DNA from: DASWJZ01 sp963792885
GTDB lineage: Bacteria > Pseudomonadota > Alphaproteobacteria > Rhizobiales > Afifellaceae
DNA: 64,000 nt
Direction: 5' to 3'
NCBI GenBank assembly: GCA_963792885.1
Contig: CAWBXX010000003.1
Location: forward strand, 186,001-250,000
Both the position numbers and the translations under genes were made by a program. Under the pieces are notes generated by a model. It saw only the letters and a program-made list of their open reading frames with translations, was not told where the DNA came from and did not search any database. Positions 17,602 through 26,234 of the stretch are shown here, one piece after another. Each line of letters opens with the position of its first letter. Positions within the stretch are counted from its first letter, which is position 1.

Positions 17602-17617
17602 CGTTTCCCGTGAAACA
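17602..17617. promoter_or_regulatory. parS-like ParB-binding site
   Basis: CGTTTCCCGTGAAACA matches the near-universal bacterial parS consensus TGTTTCACGTGAAACA at 14 of 16 positions, including both GTTTC/GAAAC arms. It lies in an intergenic, locally AT-rich stretch (GGTTAATAAATCG precedes it). parS sites bind ParB for chromosome segregation and usually cluster near oriC. The mismatches are at position 1 and at the central A (here C). Confidence 0.5.
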
Positions 17618-17735
17618 CTGAGTCGCGGAAAGTCAATCGGCCGGCGCGAAAAGCCGGAGGTTTTGCCGGCGTCATTTTGCGCGGTCGAAATGTCGCCCTT
17701 CGGTTTTGCGCCGCGCATTCATAGGAGTGAGCTTG

Positions 17736-18476
17736 ATGCGGATCGCCGTCCTCGCCGACATCCACGGCAACATCGTTGCGCTCGAAGCGGTGCTTGCCGA
17801 CCTCGAACATCGGAAGCCCGATGTCGTCGTCAATCTCGGCGACTTAGCCTCGGGGCCGTTGTGGCCACGCGAGACGATAGAGTGCCTGCACGAGCTCGAC
17901 TGGCAGACGGTGCGCGGCAATCACGACCGGCAGGTAGCGACGCTCTCACCCGACGAGATGGGTCCCTCCGACCGCTTCGCCTTCGATCAGCTGATGCCCG
18001 ACGAGCGCGTCCGCCTCGGCGCGCTCCCGTTTCGTCTTACCGTCGCGCCCGGGATCGAAGCCTTTCACGCCACGCCTTCGAGCGACACCCAATATCTCCT
18101 CGACGAAGTGGAAGGCGGCCGCCTCGTTCGTGACCGTCCGGAGGCCATCGCGAAGCGGCTCGACGATGTCGACGCGAAGCTCGTTCTCTGCGGCCACAGC
18201 CACCTCGCGCGCGTCGTCGAGCTCCACGGGGGGCCGACGATTCTCAACCCCGGGAGCGTGGGCTGCCCGGCCTACGAGGACACGACTCACGTTTCGGAGT
18301 CCGGCTCCCCGCACGCGCGCTACGCGATCGTGGAGGATTGTCCCGACGGGCGCTTTGCCTTCGAGCTGATCCTGGTGCCCTACGCGAACCTGGAAGCGGC
18401 GCACCACGCGGAGGCAAATGGCAGGCCAGAATGGGCGCACGCCCTTCGCACCGGCTTCATGCTGCCGCGCGACTGA
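17736..18476 (+). CDS. Metallophosphoesterase of the YfcE/MJ0936-like family
   Basis: 246 aa calcineurin-like phosphoesterase. Dimetal motifs are DIHGN (residues 8-12), GDLASGP, GNHD (RGNHDRQ), GHSH (LCGHSHLARV) and the late NPGSVGCPAY. The family hydrolyses phosphodiesters or phosphomonoesters; the native substrate is not predictable. ATG 17736 with AGGAG seven bases upstream is preferred over an in-frame start 30 bases earlier. Monocistronic, or with its own promoter in the 262-bp gap that holds the parS-like site. Confidence 0.88.
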   Translation: MRIAVLADIHGNIVALEAVLADLEHRKPDVVVNLGDLASGPLWPRETIECLHELDWQTVRGNHDRQVATLSPDEMGPSDRFAFDQLMPDERVRLGALPFRLTVAPGIEAFHATPSSDTQYLLDEVEGGRLVRDRPEAIAKRLDDVDAKLVLCGHSHLARVVELHGGPTILNPGSVGCPAYEDTTHVSESGSPHARYAIVEDCPDGRFAFELILVPYANLEAAHHAEANGRPEWAHALRTGFMLPRD

Positions 18477-18577
18477 GCGCGAAGACGATCCTGCCGATTG
18501 CGCACCGGTAGAACAGCTTCCCTTGCCCCTGCCCGGCTTGCGTCATAGCTTCCGCGCGCGAAAGAGATGCGCGCGCC

Positions 18578-19615
18578 ATGACCATTGCGAAGTCCGTCCT
18601 CGACCTGATCGGGAAGACGCCCCTTGTCCGACTCCGGCAAGCGTCCGAGGCGACCGGCTGCGAGATCCTCGGCAAGGCGGAGTTCCTGAACCCCGGCCAA
18701 TCGGTGAAGGACCGTGCGGCCCTCTGGATCGTGCGCGCAGCGGAACGCGACGGGTCGCTCAGGCCCGGCGGCACGATCGTGGAGGGCACCGCCGGAAACA
18801 CTGGCATCGGCCTCTCGCTCGTAGCCAAGGTGCTCGGCTACCGCTCCGTCATTGTGATCCCCGACACGCAGTCGGAGGAGAAGAAGCTCGCGCTTCGCTT
18901 GGGCGGCGCGACACTGATTGAGGTCCCGGCCGTCCCCTACCGGAACCCGAACAACTACGTGAAGGTTTCCGGGCGCTTGGCGGAACAACTTGCGAAGACG
19001 GAAAAGGGCGGCGCGATCTGGGCGAACCAGTTCGACAACGTCGCCAACCGCCGGGCCCACATCGAATCGACCGGGCCGGAGATCTGGGAGGCGACCGGCG
19101 GCAAGGTGGACGGCTTCGTCTCGGCTGTTGGGACGGGCGGCACGCTCGCCGGCGTCGGCATGTTCCTCAAGGGGAAGAACAAGGCGATCAAGATCGGCCT
19201 TGCGGACGTCCCCGGCGCGGCGCTCTATAATTTCTATACGCATGGAGAGCTTAAGGCGGAGGGCTCCTCTATTACCGAAGGAATCGGCCAGGGCCGCATC
19301 ACGGCGAACCTCGAGGACGCGCCCGTCGACCTCGCCTGGGAGATTCCGGACGCCGAGTCCGTCGGCCAGGTTTTCAACCTCATCGAAGAAGGGCTCGTCA
19401 TGGGCGGCTCGACAGGCGTCAATGTCGCTGGCGCTGTTCGCATGGCGCGCGAGCTCGGCCCCGGCCACACGATCGTCACGGTGCTTTGCGACTACGGCAG
19501 CCGCTACGCGTCGAAGCTCTTCAATCCCGAGTTCCTCCGCTCCAAGGATCTTCCCGTGCCGGATTGGCTCGTTGAGCGGCCGAGCATCGAGATTCCGTTC
19601 GAGAAAACCAACTGA
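18578..19615 (+). CDS. cysK: Cysteine synthase A (O-acetylserine sulfhydrylase)
   Basis: 345 aa PLP fold-type II enzyme making cysteine from O-acetylserine and sulfide. The PLP lysine is in NPGQSVKDRAA. The substrate loop EGTAGNTGIGL and the phosphate-binding GTGGTLAGVG are both present. Slightly longer than E. coli CysK because of a C-terminal extension (PDWLVERPSIEIPFEKTN). The stop overlaps the alaX start (TGATG), so the two are translationally coupled and form the head of a cysK-alaX-sseA-GNAT operon. Confidence 0.93.
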   Translation: MTIAKSVLDLIGKTPLVRLRQASEATGCEILGKAEFLNPGQSVKDRAALWIVRAAERDGSLRPGGTIVEGTAGNTGIGLSLVAKVLGYRSVIVIPDTQSEEKKLALRLGGATLIEVPAVPYRNPNNYVKVSGRLAEQLAKTEKGGAIWANQFDNVANRRAHIESTGPEIWEATGGKVDGFVSAVGTGGTLAGVGMFLKGKNKAIKIGLADVPGAALYNFYTHGELKAEGSSITEGIGQGRITANLEDAPVDLAWEIPDAESVGQVFNLIEEGLVMGGSTGVNVAGAVRMARELGPGHTIVTVLCDYGSRYASKLFNPEFLRSKDLPVPDWLVERPSIEIPFEKTN

Positions 19616-20352
19616 TGCCCTTCGAAACGCTGCCGCTTTTTCGCGATGACGCCTACCGGCGCGAATGCGAGGCGGAGATCGTCGCCCATTCCGAGCAGGG
19701 CGGGATCATCCTGGACCGAACGGTCTTCTATGCCTCGAGCGGCGGACAGCCCGGCGACACCGGCCGCCTCGTGATCGCGGGCGGCGCGATCGTCCCGGTC
19801 GCCGCGACCGTCTATGGCGAGGGCAAGACCGAGATCGTCCATGTGCCGGCTTCCGGAGAGCCGCCGCGGGTCGGGACACCGGTTCTTGCCGAGATCGCCT
19901 GGGAGCGCCGCCACCGCCACATGCGCATGCACACGGCACTGCACTTGCTCTGCTCGCTGGTGCCCTTTCCCGTGACCGGCGGCTCTATCGGGGCAGAGGA
20001 CAGCCGCCTCGACTTCGACATCAGCGACTCCGGCGCGGTGGACAAGGACGATCTGACTGAGCGGCTGATGGCGCTTGTCGAGGCAGACCATCCGGTCACC
20101 ACCAGCTGGATCACCGACGAAGAGCTCGCCGACAATCCCGGCCTGATCCGCACGATGAGCGTGAAGCCGCCGATGGGAAGCGGCCAGGTGCGGCTGGTCG
20201 CGATCGGCGTCGACGGTTCGGTCGACCTCCAGCCTTGCGGTGGCACGCATGTGCACTCGACCGGCGAGATCGGCCGCATCGCCGTCGCCAAGATCGAGAA
20301 GAAAGGCCGGCAGAACCGCCGCATCCGCCTGGCCTTCGTAGACGCGCCGTGA
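19615..20352 (+). CDS. Alanyl-tRNA editing protein, AlaX type
   Basis: 245 aa, homologous to the AlaRS editing domain without the synthetase core. Zinc-site motifs are HTALH (H106/H110) and CGGTH (C..H near residue 207), and the N-terminal glycine-rich segment is SSGGQPGDTG. It deacylates mischarged tRNA-Ala (Ser- or Gly-tRNA) in trans. Coupled on both sides: TGATG with cysK and GTGA with the sulfurtransferase gene. The sulfur-metabolism context is unusual and conserved coupling would hint at a related substrate. Confidence 0.88.
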   Translation: MPFETLPLFRDDAYRRECEAEIVAHSEQGGIILDRTVFYASSGGQPGDTGRLVIAGGAIVPVAATVYGEGKTEIVHVPASGEPPRVGTPVLAEIAWERRHRHMRMHTALHLLCSLVPFPVTGGSIGAEDSRLDFDISDSGAVDKDDLTERLMALVEADHPVTTSWITDEELADNPGLIRTMSVKPPMGSGQVRLVAIGVDGSVDLQPCGGTHVHSTGEIGRIAVAKIEKKGRQNRRIRLAFVDAP

Positions 20353-21191
20353 GCGACATCCTCGTCTCGGCGGAGTGGCTGAAGGAGCGGCTCGGCGAGC
20401 CCCGCGTGAAGGTCGTCGATGGGTCGTGGTATCTGCCGGCGCAAAACCGCGACGCCAAGGCCGAGTATCGCGCCGGTCACATCCCCGGCGCCGTGTTCTT
20501 CGACATCGACGCGATCGCCGATCCCGCGACCGACCTCCCGCACATGCTCCCGGACGAAGCGGCGTTCGCCGCTGCGGTCGGCGCGCTCGGCCTCTCAGAC
20601 ACCGACACGATCGTTGTCTACGACGGGATCGGGCTCTTCTCCGCGCCTCGCGTCTGGTGGACGCTCGAGACCTTCGGCGCAAGGGATGTCAGGCTGTTGG
20701 ATGGCGGCCTTCGGGCTTGGGATGAAGCGGGTTACCCGAAGGAGTCGACCCCCGTGACGCCCGAGCCGGCGCATTTCGCTGCGTCCCTGTCGCGCGCGAA
20801 GGTGCACGACTTCGACGAGGTCCGCGCTGCTCTTGAGAATGGCGGGACCGTCGTCGATGCGCGCTCCGCTCCGCGCTTCCGCGGCGAGGAGCCGGAGCCC
20901 CGCGTCGGCCTTCCCTCCGGCCACATGCCGGGAGCGAAGAACCTCCACTACGCGGCGCTCGCGGATCCAACGGGCCGGCTCGTCGCCCCGGAAAAGATTC
21001 GCGAGCTTTTCGAGCGAGCTGGCGTCGATCTCTCAACCCCCGTGATCACGACCTGCGGCTCCGGCATCACCGCGGCGATCCTGCTTCTGGCGCTCGCCGA
21101 GATCGGCAAGGACGACGTCGCCGTTTACGACGGCTCCTGGACCGAATGGGGCTCTCGCCCGGGAGCGCCCGTTGCTACGGGGCCGGCATGA
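20349..21191 (+). CDS. sseA: 3-mercaptopyruvate sulfurtransferase / thiosulfate sulfurtransferase
   Basis: 280 aa with two rhodanese domains. The N-terminal inactive domain includes YRAGHIPGAVFFDIDAIADP, and the C-terminal catalytic domain has the active cysteine in TTCGSGITAA (CGSGxT is the mercaptopyruvate-type loop). The GTG start at 20349 overlaps the alaX stop (GTGA). The ORF is open further upstream, but that extension runs inside alaX and is not protein-like. Transfers sulfur from 3-mercaptopyruvate to thiol acceptors. Confidence 0.9.
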   Translation: MSDILVSAEWLKERLGEPRVKVVDGSWYLPAQNRDAKAEYRAGHIPGAVFFDIDAIADPATDLPHMLPDEAAFAAAVGALGLSDTDTIVVYDGIGLFSAPRVWWTLETFGARDVRLLDGGLRAWDEAGYPKESTPVTPEPAHFAASLSRAKVHDFDEVRAALENGGTVVDARSAPRFRGEEPEPRVGLPSGHMPGAKNLHYAALADPTGRLVAPEKIRELFERAGVDLSTPVITTCGSGITAAILLLALAEIGKDDVAVYDGSWTEWGSRPGAPVATGPA

Positions 21192-21751
21192 AAGGCCAGG
21201 TCGTCGAGACGACGGTGACCTACCTCGCCATGGCCGCACGGCCGGCGCAGCTTCCGCCGATGCCGACGTCGCCGCGCCTCGCCGTCATGAAGGCGGAGAT
21301 GATCCCGCTCCACTTCTATCGCTACCTCTACGAAGAGGTTGGCGGAAGCTGGCTCTGGGTCGAGCGCCTCGGCCTCCCCGACGATACGCTCGCTTCGAAG
21401 ATCCACTCCGCCGGCATCGAGATCTTCGTGCTCTACGCCAGGGGCTGCCCGGCTGGGTACTACGAGCTTGATCGGCGCGATCCGACGAGCGTCCGCCTCG
21501 TCTATTTCGGCCTGATGCCGGAATGGACCGGTATGCGGATAGGGCCCTGGTTCCTAGGCTCGGCGATCACGGAGGCGTTCTCGCGCGGCGCGAAGGAGCT
21601 GAGGGTGAACACCTGCACGCTTGACCATCCGGCGGCGCTTCCGCTTTATCAGCGCCTCGGCTTCGAGCCTGTTCGGCGGGAAAGCCGCCGCGTCCGCATC
21701 CCCTCCGGCATGCCGATACCCGGCCATATTGCTGCCGGTATGCACCTGTGA
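21188..21751 (+). CDS. GNAT-family N-acetyltransferase
   Basis: 187 aa from ATG 21188, which overlaps the sulfurtransferase stop (ATGA). The GNAT fold is suggested by the substrate-strand region RLVYFGLMPEWTGMRIGPWFLGSAI (acetyl-CoA loop) and TCTLDHPAALPLYQRLGFEPVRRESRRV, a classic motif B. The acceptor is unknown. Last gene of the cysK operon. Confidence 0.85.
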   Translation: MKGQVVETTVTYLAMAARPAQLPPMPTSPRLAVMKAEMIPLHFYRYLYEEVGGSWLWVERLGLPDDTLASKIHSAGIEIFVLYARGCPAGYYELDRRDPTSVRLVYFGLMPEWTGMRIGPWFLGSAITEAFSRGAKELRVNTCTLDHPAALPLYQRLGFEPVRRESRRVRIPSGMPIPGHIAAGMHL

Positions 21752-21823
21752 ATACGGAACGATAGCGGGCTGGTAACGTTCCCGCTCCGACCGAGGGGGC
21801 TTGGTCAACGGGGAAACAACCCA

Positions 21824-23653
21824 ATGAGTCTTCGTTCTTTTCTCCTTGCCGGCGCGATGATTCCGCTTGCCTTCTGGCAGCCGGCAGTCGCCCTCGATCG
21901 AGTGCAGAAGCCGCTCGTGCTGGCGCAAACCGAGGAGCCGCAGCCTTGTCCGGAGGGGCAGGAGTGCCCCCCTCCGCCGCAACCCGAGGCCCAGCCACCC
22001 GCTGAAGAGCAACCGCCGGCAGAGCAGCCACCCGCTGAAGCGGCTCCCGCGGAGCAACCAGCGGAGCAGCCACCTGCTGAGCAGCCTCCGGCCGAAGCAC
22101 AGCCGCCCGCCGAACAAGCAGCACCCGAACAGCCAGCACCCGAGCAACCCGCTCCCGAACAGCCGGCAGCTGAGCAGCCGCCGGCAGAGCAGCCGCCGGC
22201 AGAGCAGCCGCCGGCAGAGCAGCCGCCCGCTGAGGCAGCTCCCGCTGAGCAACCGCCAGCGGAACAGCCTCCGGCCGCAGAACAACCGGCACCGGAACAG
22301 CCCGCGCCTGAGCAACCCGCGGCAGAGCAGCCTGCACCCGAACAGCCCGCGACAGAGCAGACGGCCCCTGAGCAACCGGCCGCCGAGCAACCAGCGCCGG
22401 AACAGCCCGCGGCGGAGCAGACGGCCCCCGCACAGCCCACACAGGAGCGGACGCTGGACCGTGCTCGTCGCCGCCAGCAGCAGCTGCAAGGTCAGCAGCC
22501 TGCGCCTCAGGAGCCGGCGCAGCAGCAGGCGGTGACACCGCCCGCCCAGGAGGCGCCGCCCGCGCCTGAGCAATCCACCGTCGAGCAGCAGCTCGAGGCG
22601 CAAGGCGACACGGAGCAGGCCGACAAGGTCCGATCGCTCCGAGACCAGCTCCTTCAGCAACTGCAGCAGGCGATCGCGCCGACGCCCGAGCCGCAGCAAC
22701 AGCAGCAGGGCGCCAACAACCGTCGCGACCGCCGAGGCGATAGCAACCAAGGCGGCAACCGAAACGGCTGGTGGAACCGCGACCAGAATCGCGGCGACGT
22801 GGTCGAGGAGCGCGGCGGCCGCATTGTCATCGATCTCGGCGGCGGCAACATCTATGTTGAGCCCGTCGTGCCCGATGAAGGCGATCGCCTGCTCTATGGC
22901 GCCGACAATGTCGAGGTTCAGCAGCTTCCGCGCGGACGCACGCGCACCATCGTGCACCGTCCGGACGGCGTCGACATTGTCACCATCCGCGACCGCAACG
23001 GCGGCATCGTGAAGCGCAGCCGCTTCCTGCCCGACGGCCGCGAGATCGTGTTGATCGACAACCGCTATCCGGACGAGGCGGACTTCCAGAGACCGCCGTC
23101 CATCCTCCACGACGTGCCGCCCCCGCGCGTGCGCATCCCACGCGACCGCTACATCGTGGATCTCGGTCGCGCCTCGGATGACGACATCCGCTACGCGCTC
23201 CAGGCTCCGCTGGTACAGCCCCCGCCGCGTCCTTACACGCTCGACGAGGTGCTCAGGAACCAGGAGGTGCGCGCCTACTCACCGCGCATCGACCTCGACA
23301 GCATCACCTTCGAGTTCGGCAGCGCGACCATCTCCAACGACCAGATGAGCTCGCTCTATGAGCTTGGCCGCGCGATGGAGCAGGTGATCGCCGACAACCC
23401 CGACGAGGTCTACCTGATCGAGGGACACACCGACGCCGTCGGCTCCGACTACGACAACCTGATCCTTTCCGATCAGCGTGCCGAGGCGGTGGCGACGGCC
23501 CTGTCGCAGAACTTCGACATCCCGCCGGAGAACCTCGTCACCGAGGGGTATGGCGAGCAGTTCCTGAAGATCGACACGCAGGGGCCGGAGCGGCGGAACC
23601 GCCGCGCCACGGTGCGTCGCCTGACGGAGCTGCTCCAGGCCGAGAGCCAATAG
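21824..23653 (+). CDS. OmpA-family outer-membrane protein with long Pro/Ala/Glu/Gln-rich tract
   Basis: 609 aa. Signal peptide at 1-24 (MSLRSFLLAGAMIPLAFWQPAVA). A small CPEGQEC loop is followed by a low-complexity tract (about residues 50-205) of PAEQP-type pentads, then a Gln-rich basic segment. A middle beta-rich domain spans about 320-450 (GGRIVIDLGGGNIYVEPVVPDEGDRLLYG). The C-terminal OmpA peptidoglycan-binding domain covers about 490-605 (FEFGSATISNDQMSSL, EGHTDAVGSDYDNLILSDQRAEAV, GYGEQFL). It likely spans the periplasm through the Pro-rich stalk and anchors the envelope to peptidoglycan. The transcript ends at the hairpin at 23677. Confidence 0.9.
   Translation: MSLRSFLLAGAMIPLAFWQPAVALDRVQKPLVLAQTEEPQPCPEGQECPPPPQPEAQPPAEEQPPAEQPPAEAAPAEQPAEQPPAEQPPAEAQPPAEQAAPEQPAPEQPAPEQPAAEQPPAEQPPAEQPPAEQPPAEAAPAEQPPAEQPPAAEQPAPEQPAPEQPAAEQPAPEQPATEQTAPEQPAAEQPAPEQPAAEQTAPAQPTQERTLDRARRRQQQLQGQQPAPQEPAQQQAVTPPAQEAPPAPEQSTVEQQLEAQGDTEQADKVRSLRDQLLQQLQQAIAPTPEPQQQQQGANNRRDRRGDSNQGGNRNGWWNRDQNRGDVVEERGGRIVIDLGGGNIYVEPVVPDEGDRLLYGADNVEVQQLPRGRTRTIVHRPDGVDIVTIRDRNGGIVKRSRFLPDGREIVLIDNRYPDEADFQRPPSILHDVPPPRVRIPRDRYIVDLGRASDDDIRYALQAPLVQPPPRPYTLDEVLRNQEVRAYSPRIDLDSITFEFGSATISNDQMSSLYELGRAMEQVIADNPDEVYLIEGHTDAVGSDYDNLILSDQRAEAVATALSQNFDIPPENLVTEGYGEQFLKIDTQGPERRNRRATVRRLTELLQAESQ
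21990..22440 (+). repeat. Degenerate 15-bp coding repeat (PAEQP pentads)
   Basis: The OmpA-like gene holds about 30 imperfect pentad repeats of the PAEQP/PPAEQ type. Around 22180-22225 the 15-bp unit CCGGCAGAGCAGCCG occurs three times in perfect tandem, a likely site of replication slippage and length variation. The repeat also creates long shadow ORFs on the other strand, including one with GCSAAGCSGAG-like repeats, which are not real genes. Confidence 0.85.
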
Positions 23654-23676
23654 GCCCAGGCTGACAGCAGGACGAG

Positions 23677-23710
23677 GCGCCCGGGTCTCGCACCCGGGCG
23701 CTGTCTTTTT
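23677..23710 (+). terminator. Rho-independent terminator after the OmpA-like gene
   Basis: GCGCCCGGGT (23677-23686), loop CTCGC, ACCCGGGCGC (23692-23701), then TGTCTTTTT. A perfect 10-bp GC stem with a T-rich tail, 24 bases after the stop codon. Confidence 0.9.
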
Positions 23711-23768
23711 CGGCTCGCGCGAATGCTTCCCTTGCCTTGCCGCCGCCCCCTCCCCTAGACGCTCCGAG

Positions 23769-25673
23769 ATGCTCCAGATCACCGACCTCACGCTTCGGAT
23801 CGCCGGACGTCCTCTGATCGAGGGCGCGAGCCTGACGCTGCCTGCGGGCGCGAAGGCGGGGTTCGTTGGTCGGAACGGCGCGGGGAAGACGACCCTTTTC
23901 CGCGCTATCGCTGGCGACATTGCGCCCGACGCCGGCTCGATCTCGCTGCCCAAGGGCACGCGGATCGGCCGCGTGGAGCAGGAAGCGCCGAGCGGCCCCC
24001 GAACGCTGCTTGAGACGGTGCTCGCCGCAGACCGCGAACGCACGAAGCTCCTCGACGAAGCCGAGCACGCACGCGATCCGCACCGCATCGCCGAGATCCA
24101 CGCGCGGCTTACCGATATCGGCGCTCACGCCGCCGAGGCTCGCGCCGCGCGCATCCTGGCCGGTCTCGGCTTCGACGCGGCGGCACAGGCGCGTCCCTGC
24201 TCGGATTTCTCCGGAGGCTGGCGCATGCGCGTCGCGCTCGCCGCGCTCCTTTTCGACGAGCCGGACCTGCTCCTTCTCGACGAGCCCACCAACTACCTCG
24301 ACCTCGAGGGCACGCTATGGCTCGAGCGCTATCTCGCGCGCTATCCGCACACCGTCATCGTGATCAGCCACGACCGCGACCTCCTGAACACCGCGGTCAG
24401 CTCGATCATCCATCTCATCGGCCGCAAGCTCACGCTCTGGCGCGGCAGCTACGATTCCTTCGAGCGGCAGTATCGCGAGCGGCAGGCCCTGCAGGAGAAG
24501 CAGCGGCAGAAGCAGATGGCCGAGCGCAAGCACATGCAGGCCTTTGTCGACCGCTTCCGCTACAAGGCCTCGAAGGCACGGCAGGCGCAGTCACGCCTGA
24601 AGGCCATCGCGAGGCTCCAGCCGATCGCCGAGATCACGCAGGAGCACGCGATCCCCTTCCGCTTTCCCGACCCGGAGAAACCGCTCTCGCCGCCGATCAT
24701 CCGCATGGAGGGCGTGTCGGTCGGCTACGCGCCGGGCCATCCGGTCCTCTCGCACCTCGACCTTCGCATCGACGACGACGACCGCATCGCTCTCCTCGGC
24801 CAGAACGGCAACGGTAAGTCCACCTTTGCCAAGCTCGTCGCGGAGAGCCTTGAGCCCGAGACCGGCGAGGTGACGCGCGCGGCGAAGCTCAGGATCGGCT
24901 TCTTCGCGCAGCACCAGCTCGAGGCGCTGAACCCGGAGCTCTCCGCCTACGATCATGTGCGCCTGTTGATGCCCGGCGCGCCGGAGGCGAAGGTGCGCGC
25001 GCGCACCGCGCAGATGGGTCTTACGACGGAGAAGATGGCGACTGCCGCGGAAAAGCTCTCCGGCGGTGAGAAGGCACGCCTGATGATGGGGCTCGCGGCC
25101 TTTGGCGCGCCGAACCTCCTGATCCTAGACGAGCCGACCAACCACCTCGACATCGACAGCCGCGAGGCGCTCGTCCACGCGCTAAACGACTATTCAGGCG
25201 CGGTGATCCTGATCACCCACGACCGCCATCTGATCGAAGCCTGCGCCGACCGGCTTTGGCTCGTCGCGAACGGCACGGTCGAGCCCTTCGACGGAGACAT
25301 GGAAGACTATCGCCGGCAGGTGCTCGGCATCGCGCCTTCAACGCGGAATGACGAGGAGAAGGCCGAGGCGAAGCCGCAGCCGGCGTCTTCGCAAAAAGAC
25401 ATCCGGCGCGAGGCGGCGCAGCGGCGCGAGGCGCTGGCCCCGCTCCGAAAGAAGATCAAGGACTGCGAGAAGCGGATCGAGAAGCTCCGCTCCGAGATCG
25501 CCGACTTCGACCAGAAGCTCGCCGCGCCCGATCTCTATGCCGGCGATCCGGACGCCGCCGCCAAGCTTGCGAAATCGCGTGCCGAGCGCGTGCACGCCTT
25601 CGCCCGCGCGGAGTCGGACTGGCTGGATCTCTCGGCGGAGCTTGAGGCGCGCGAAGCGGAGGCCGTCAGCTGA
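23769..25673 (+). CDS. ABC-F family ATPase (Uup/YheS-like)
   Basis: 634 aa soluble protein with two ATPase domains and no membrane segments. Domain 1: Walker A GRNGAGKTT, signature FSGGWRMRVALA, Walker B LLLLDEPTN. Domain 2: GQNGNGKST, LSGGEKARLMMG, NLLILDEPTN. The linker between them (RYKASKARQAQSRLKAI) is the ABC-F P-site interaction motif. The C-terminus (about 520-634) is a charged coiled coil. ABC-F proteins act on ribosomes in translation quality control. Convergent with the next gene, only four bases between stops. Confidence 0.92.
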   Translation: MLQITDLTLRIAGRPLIEGASLTLPAGAKAGFVGRNGAGKTTLFRAIAGDIAPDAGSISLPKGTRIGRVEQEAPSGPRTLLETVLAADRERTKLLDEAEHARDPHRIAEIHARLTDIGAHAAEARAARILAGLGFDAAAQARPCSDFSGGWRMRVALAALLFDEPDLLLLDEPTNYLDLEGTLWLERYLARYPHTVIVISHDRDLLNTAVSSIIHLIGRKLTLWRGSYDSFERQYRERQALQEKQRQKQMAERKHMQAFVDRFRYKASKARQAQSRLKAIARLQPIAEITQEHAIPFRFPDPEKPLSPPIIRMEGVSVGYAPGHPVLSHLDLRIDDDDRIALLGQNGNGKSTFAKLVAESLEPETGEVTRAAKLRIGFFAQHQLEALNPELSAYDHVRLLMPGAPEAKVRARTAQMGLTTEKMATAAEKLSGGEKARLMMGLAAFGAPNLLILDEPTNHLDIDSREALVHALNDYSGAVILITHDRHLIEACADRLWLVANGTVEPFDGDMEDYRRQVLGIAPSTRNDEEKAEAKPQPASSQKDIRREAAQRREALAPLRKKIKDCEKRIEKLRSEIADFDQKLAAPDLYAGDPDAAAKLAKSRAERVHAFARAESDWLDLSAELEAREAEAVS

Positions 25674-25677
25674 AGGA

Positions 25678-26136
25678 TCAGTGCGTCAGGCTATAGCCGA
25701 AGTCGTATTCGGTGCCTTCCGCGTTGCGCGCATGGAGCTTCATCTCCCCTTTCGCTCCGGAATAGGCGCCTGTCCCGCCGGTCACTGCCAGCACAGAATC
25801 ACCGGCGTCGAGGTATGGGCCTTCGACGGTGATCTGCCCGTCCTTCAGCGTCAGCGTCCAAAAACACTCCCAGGCAACGCCGGCGACCGTGCGGACGCAC
25901 CAGCCGTTGTCCGTGCCGACCTGATTCTTGTTCGCTTCATCGAAGACCGAGTTGGCGAAGGTCAGGATATCGCCGACGCTGTCGTCCTCGTCGCCGGTGT
26001 CCGTGATCGTGTCGGATTCGGCGTGCTCGACGAACTTCATCGACTGCATGTCGGCTGCTAGGGCTCCCCCGCCGGAATTGAGTACAGAAAGGCCAGCCGC
26101 CGCGGCAAACGCGGCGAGACGCGAAAGTGTGATCAT
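25678..26136 (-). CDS. Secreted allene-oxide-cyclase-barrel-like protein
   Basis: 152 aa with a signal peptide (MITLSRLAAFAAAAGLSVLNSGGGALA). The mature part looks like the AOC/dirigent-type eight-stranded barrel: DEDDSVGDILTFANSVFDEANKNQVG, then CFWTLTLKDGQITVEG and VTGGTGAYSGAKGEMKLHA. Two cysteines (WCVRT, ECFWT) could form a disulfide. Start at 26136 because GGAGG lies eight bases before it. Plant relatives act on lipid or phenolic radicals; the bacterial role is unknown. Confidence 0.7.
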   Translation of the reverse strand: MITLSRLAAFAAAAGLSVLNSGGGALAADMQSMKFVEHAESDTITDTGDEDDSVGDILTFANSVFDEANKNQVGTDNGWCVRTVAGVAWECFWTLTLKDGQITVEGPYLDAGDSVLAVTGGTGAYSGAKGEMKLHARNAEGTEYDFGYSLTH

Positions 26137-26234
26137 GAAAACGTCCTCCCGGCCCGGCACGCGAACGGCGCCGGGCGGTGTGAAGCTACTCCCGCCGCGC
26201 AGGACTTTGAAGATGGCGCGCGCTGGGGCCTGTC

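Noticed and set aside
21554..23110. Long minus-strand ORFs over the OmpA-like gene, one rich in Gly-Cys-Ser-Ala repeats
   Set aside because: They mirror the PAEQP repeat of the plus-strand gene. They have no ribosome-binding site and no family resemblance, while the plus-strand protein has a signal peptide and an OmpA domain.
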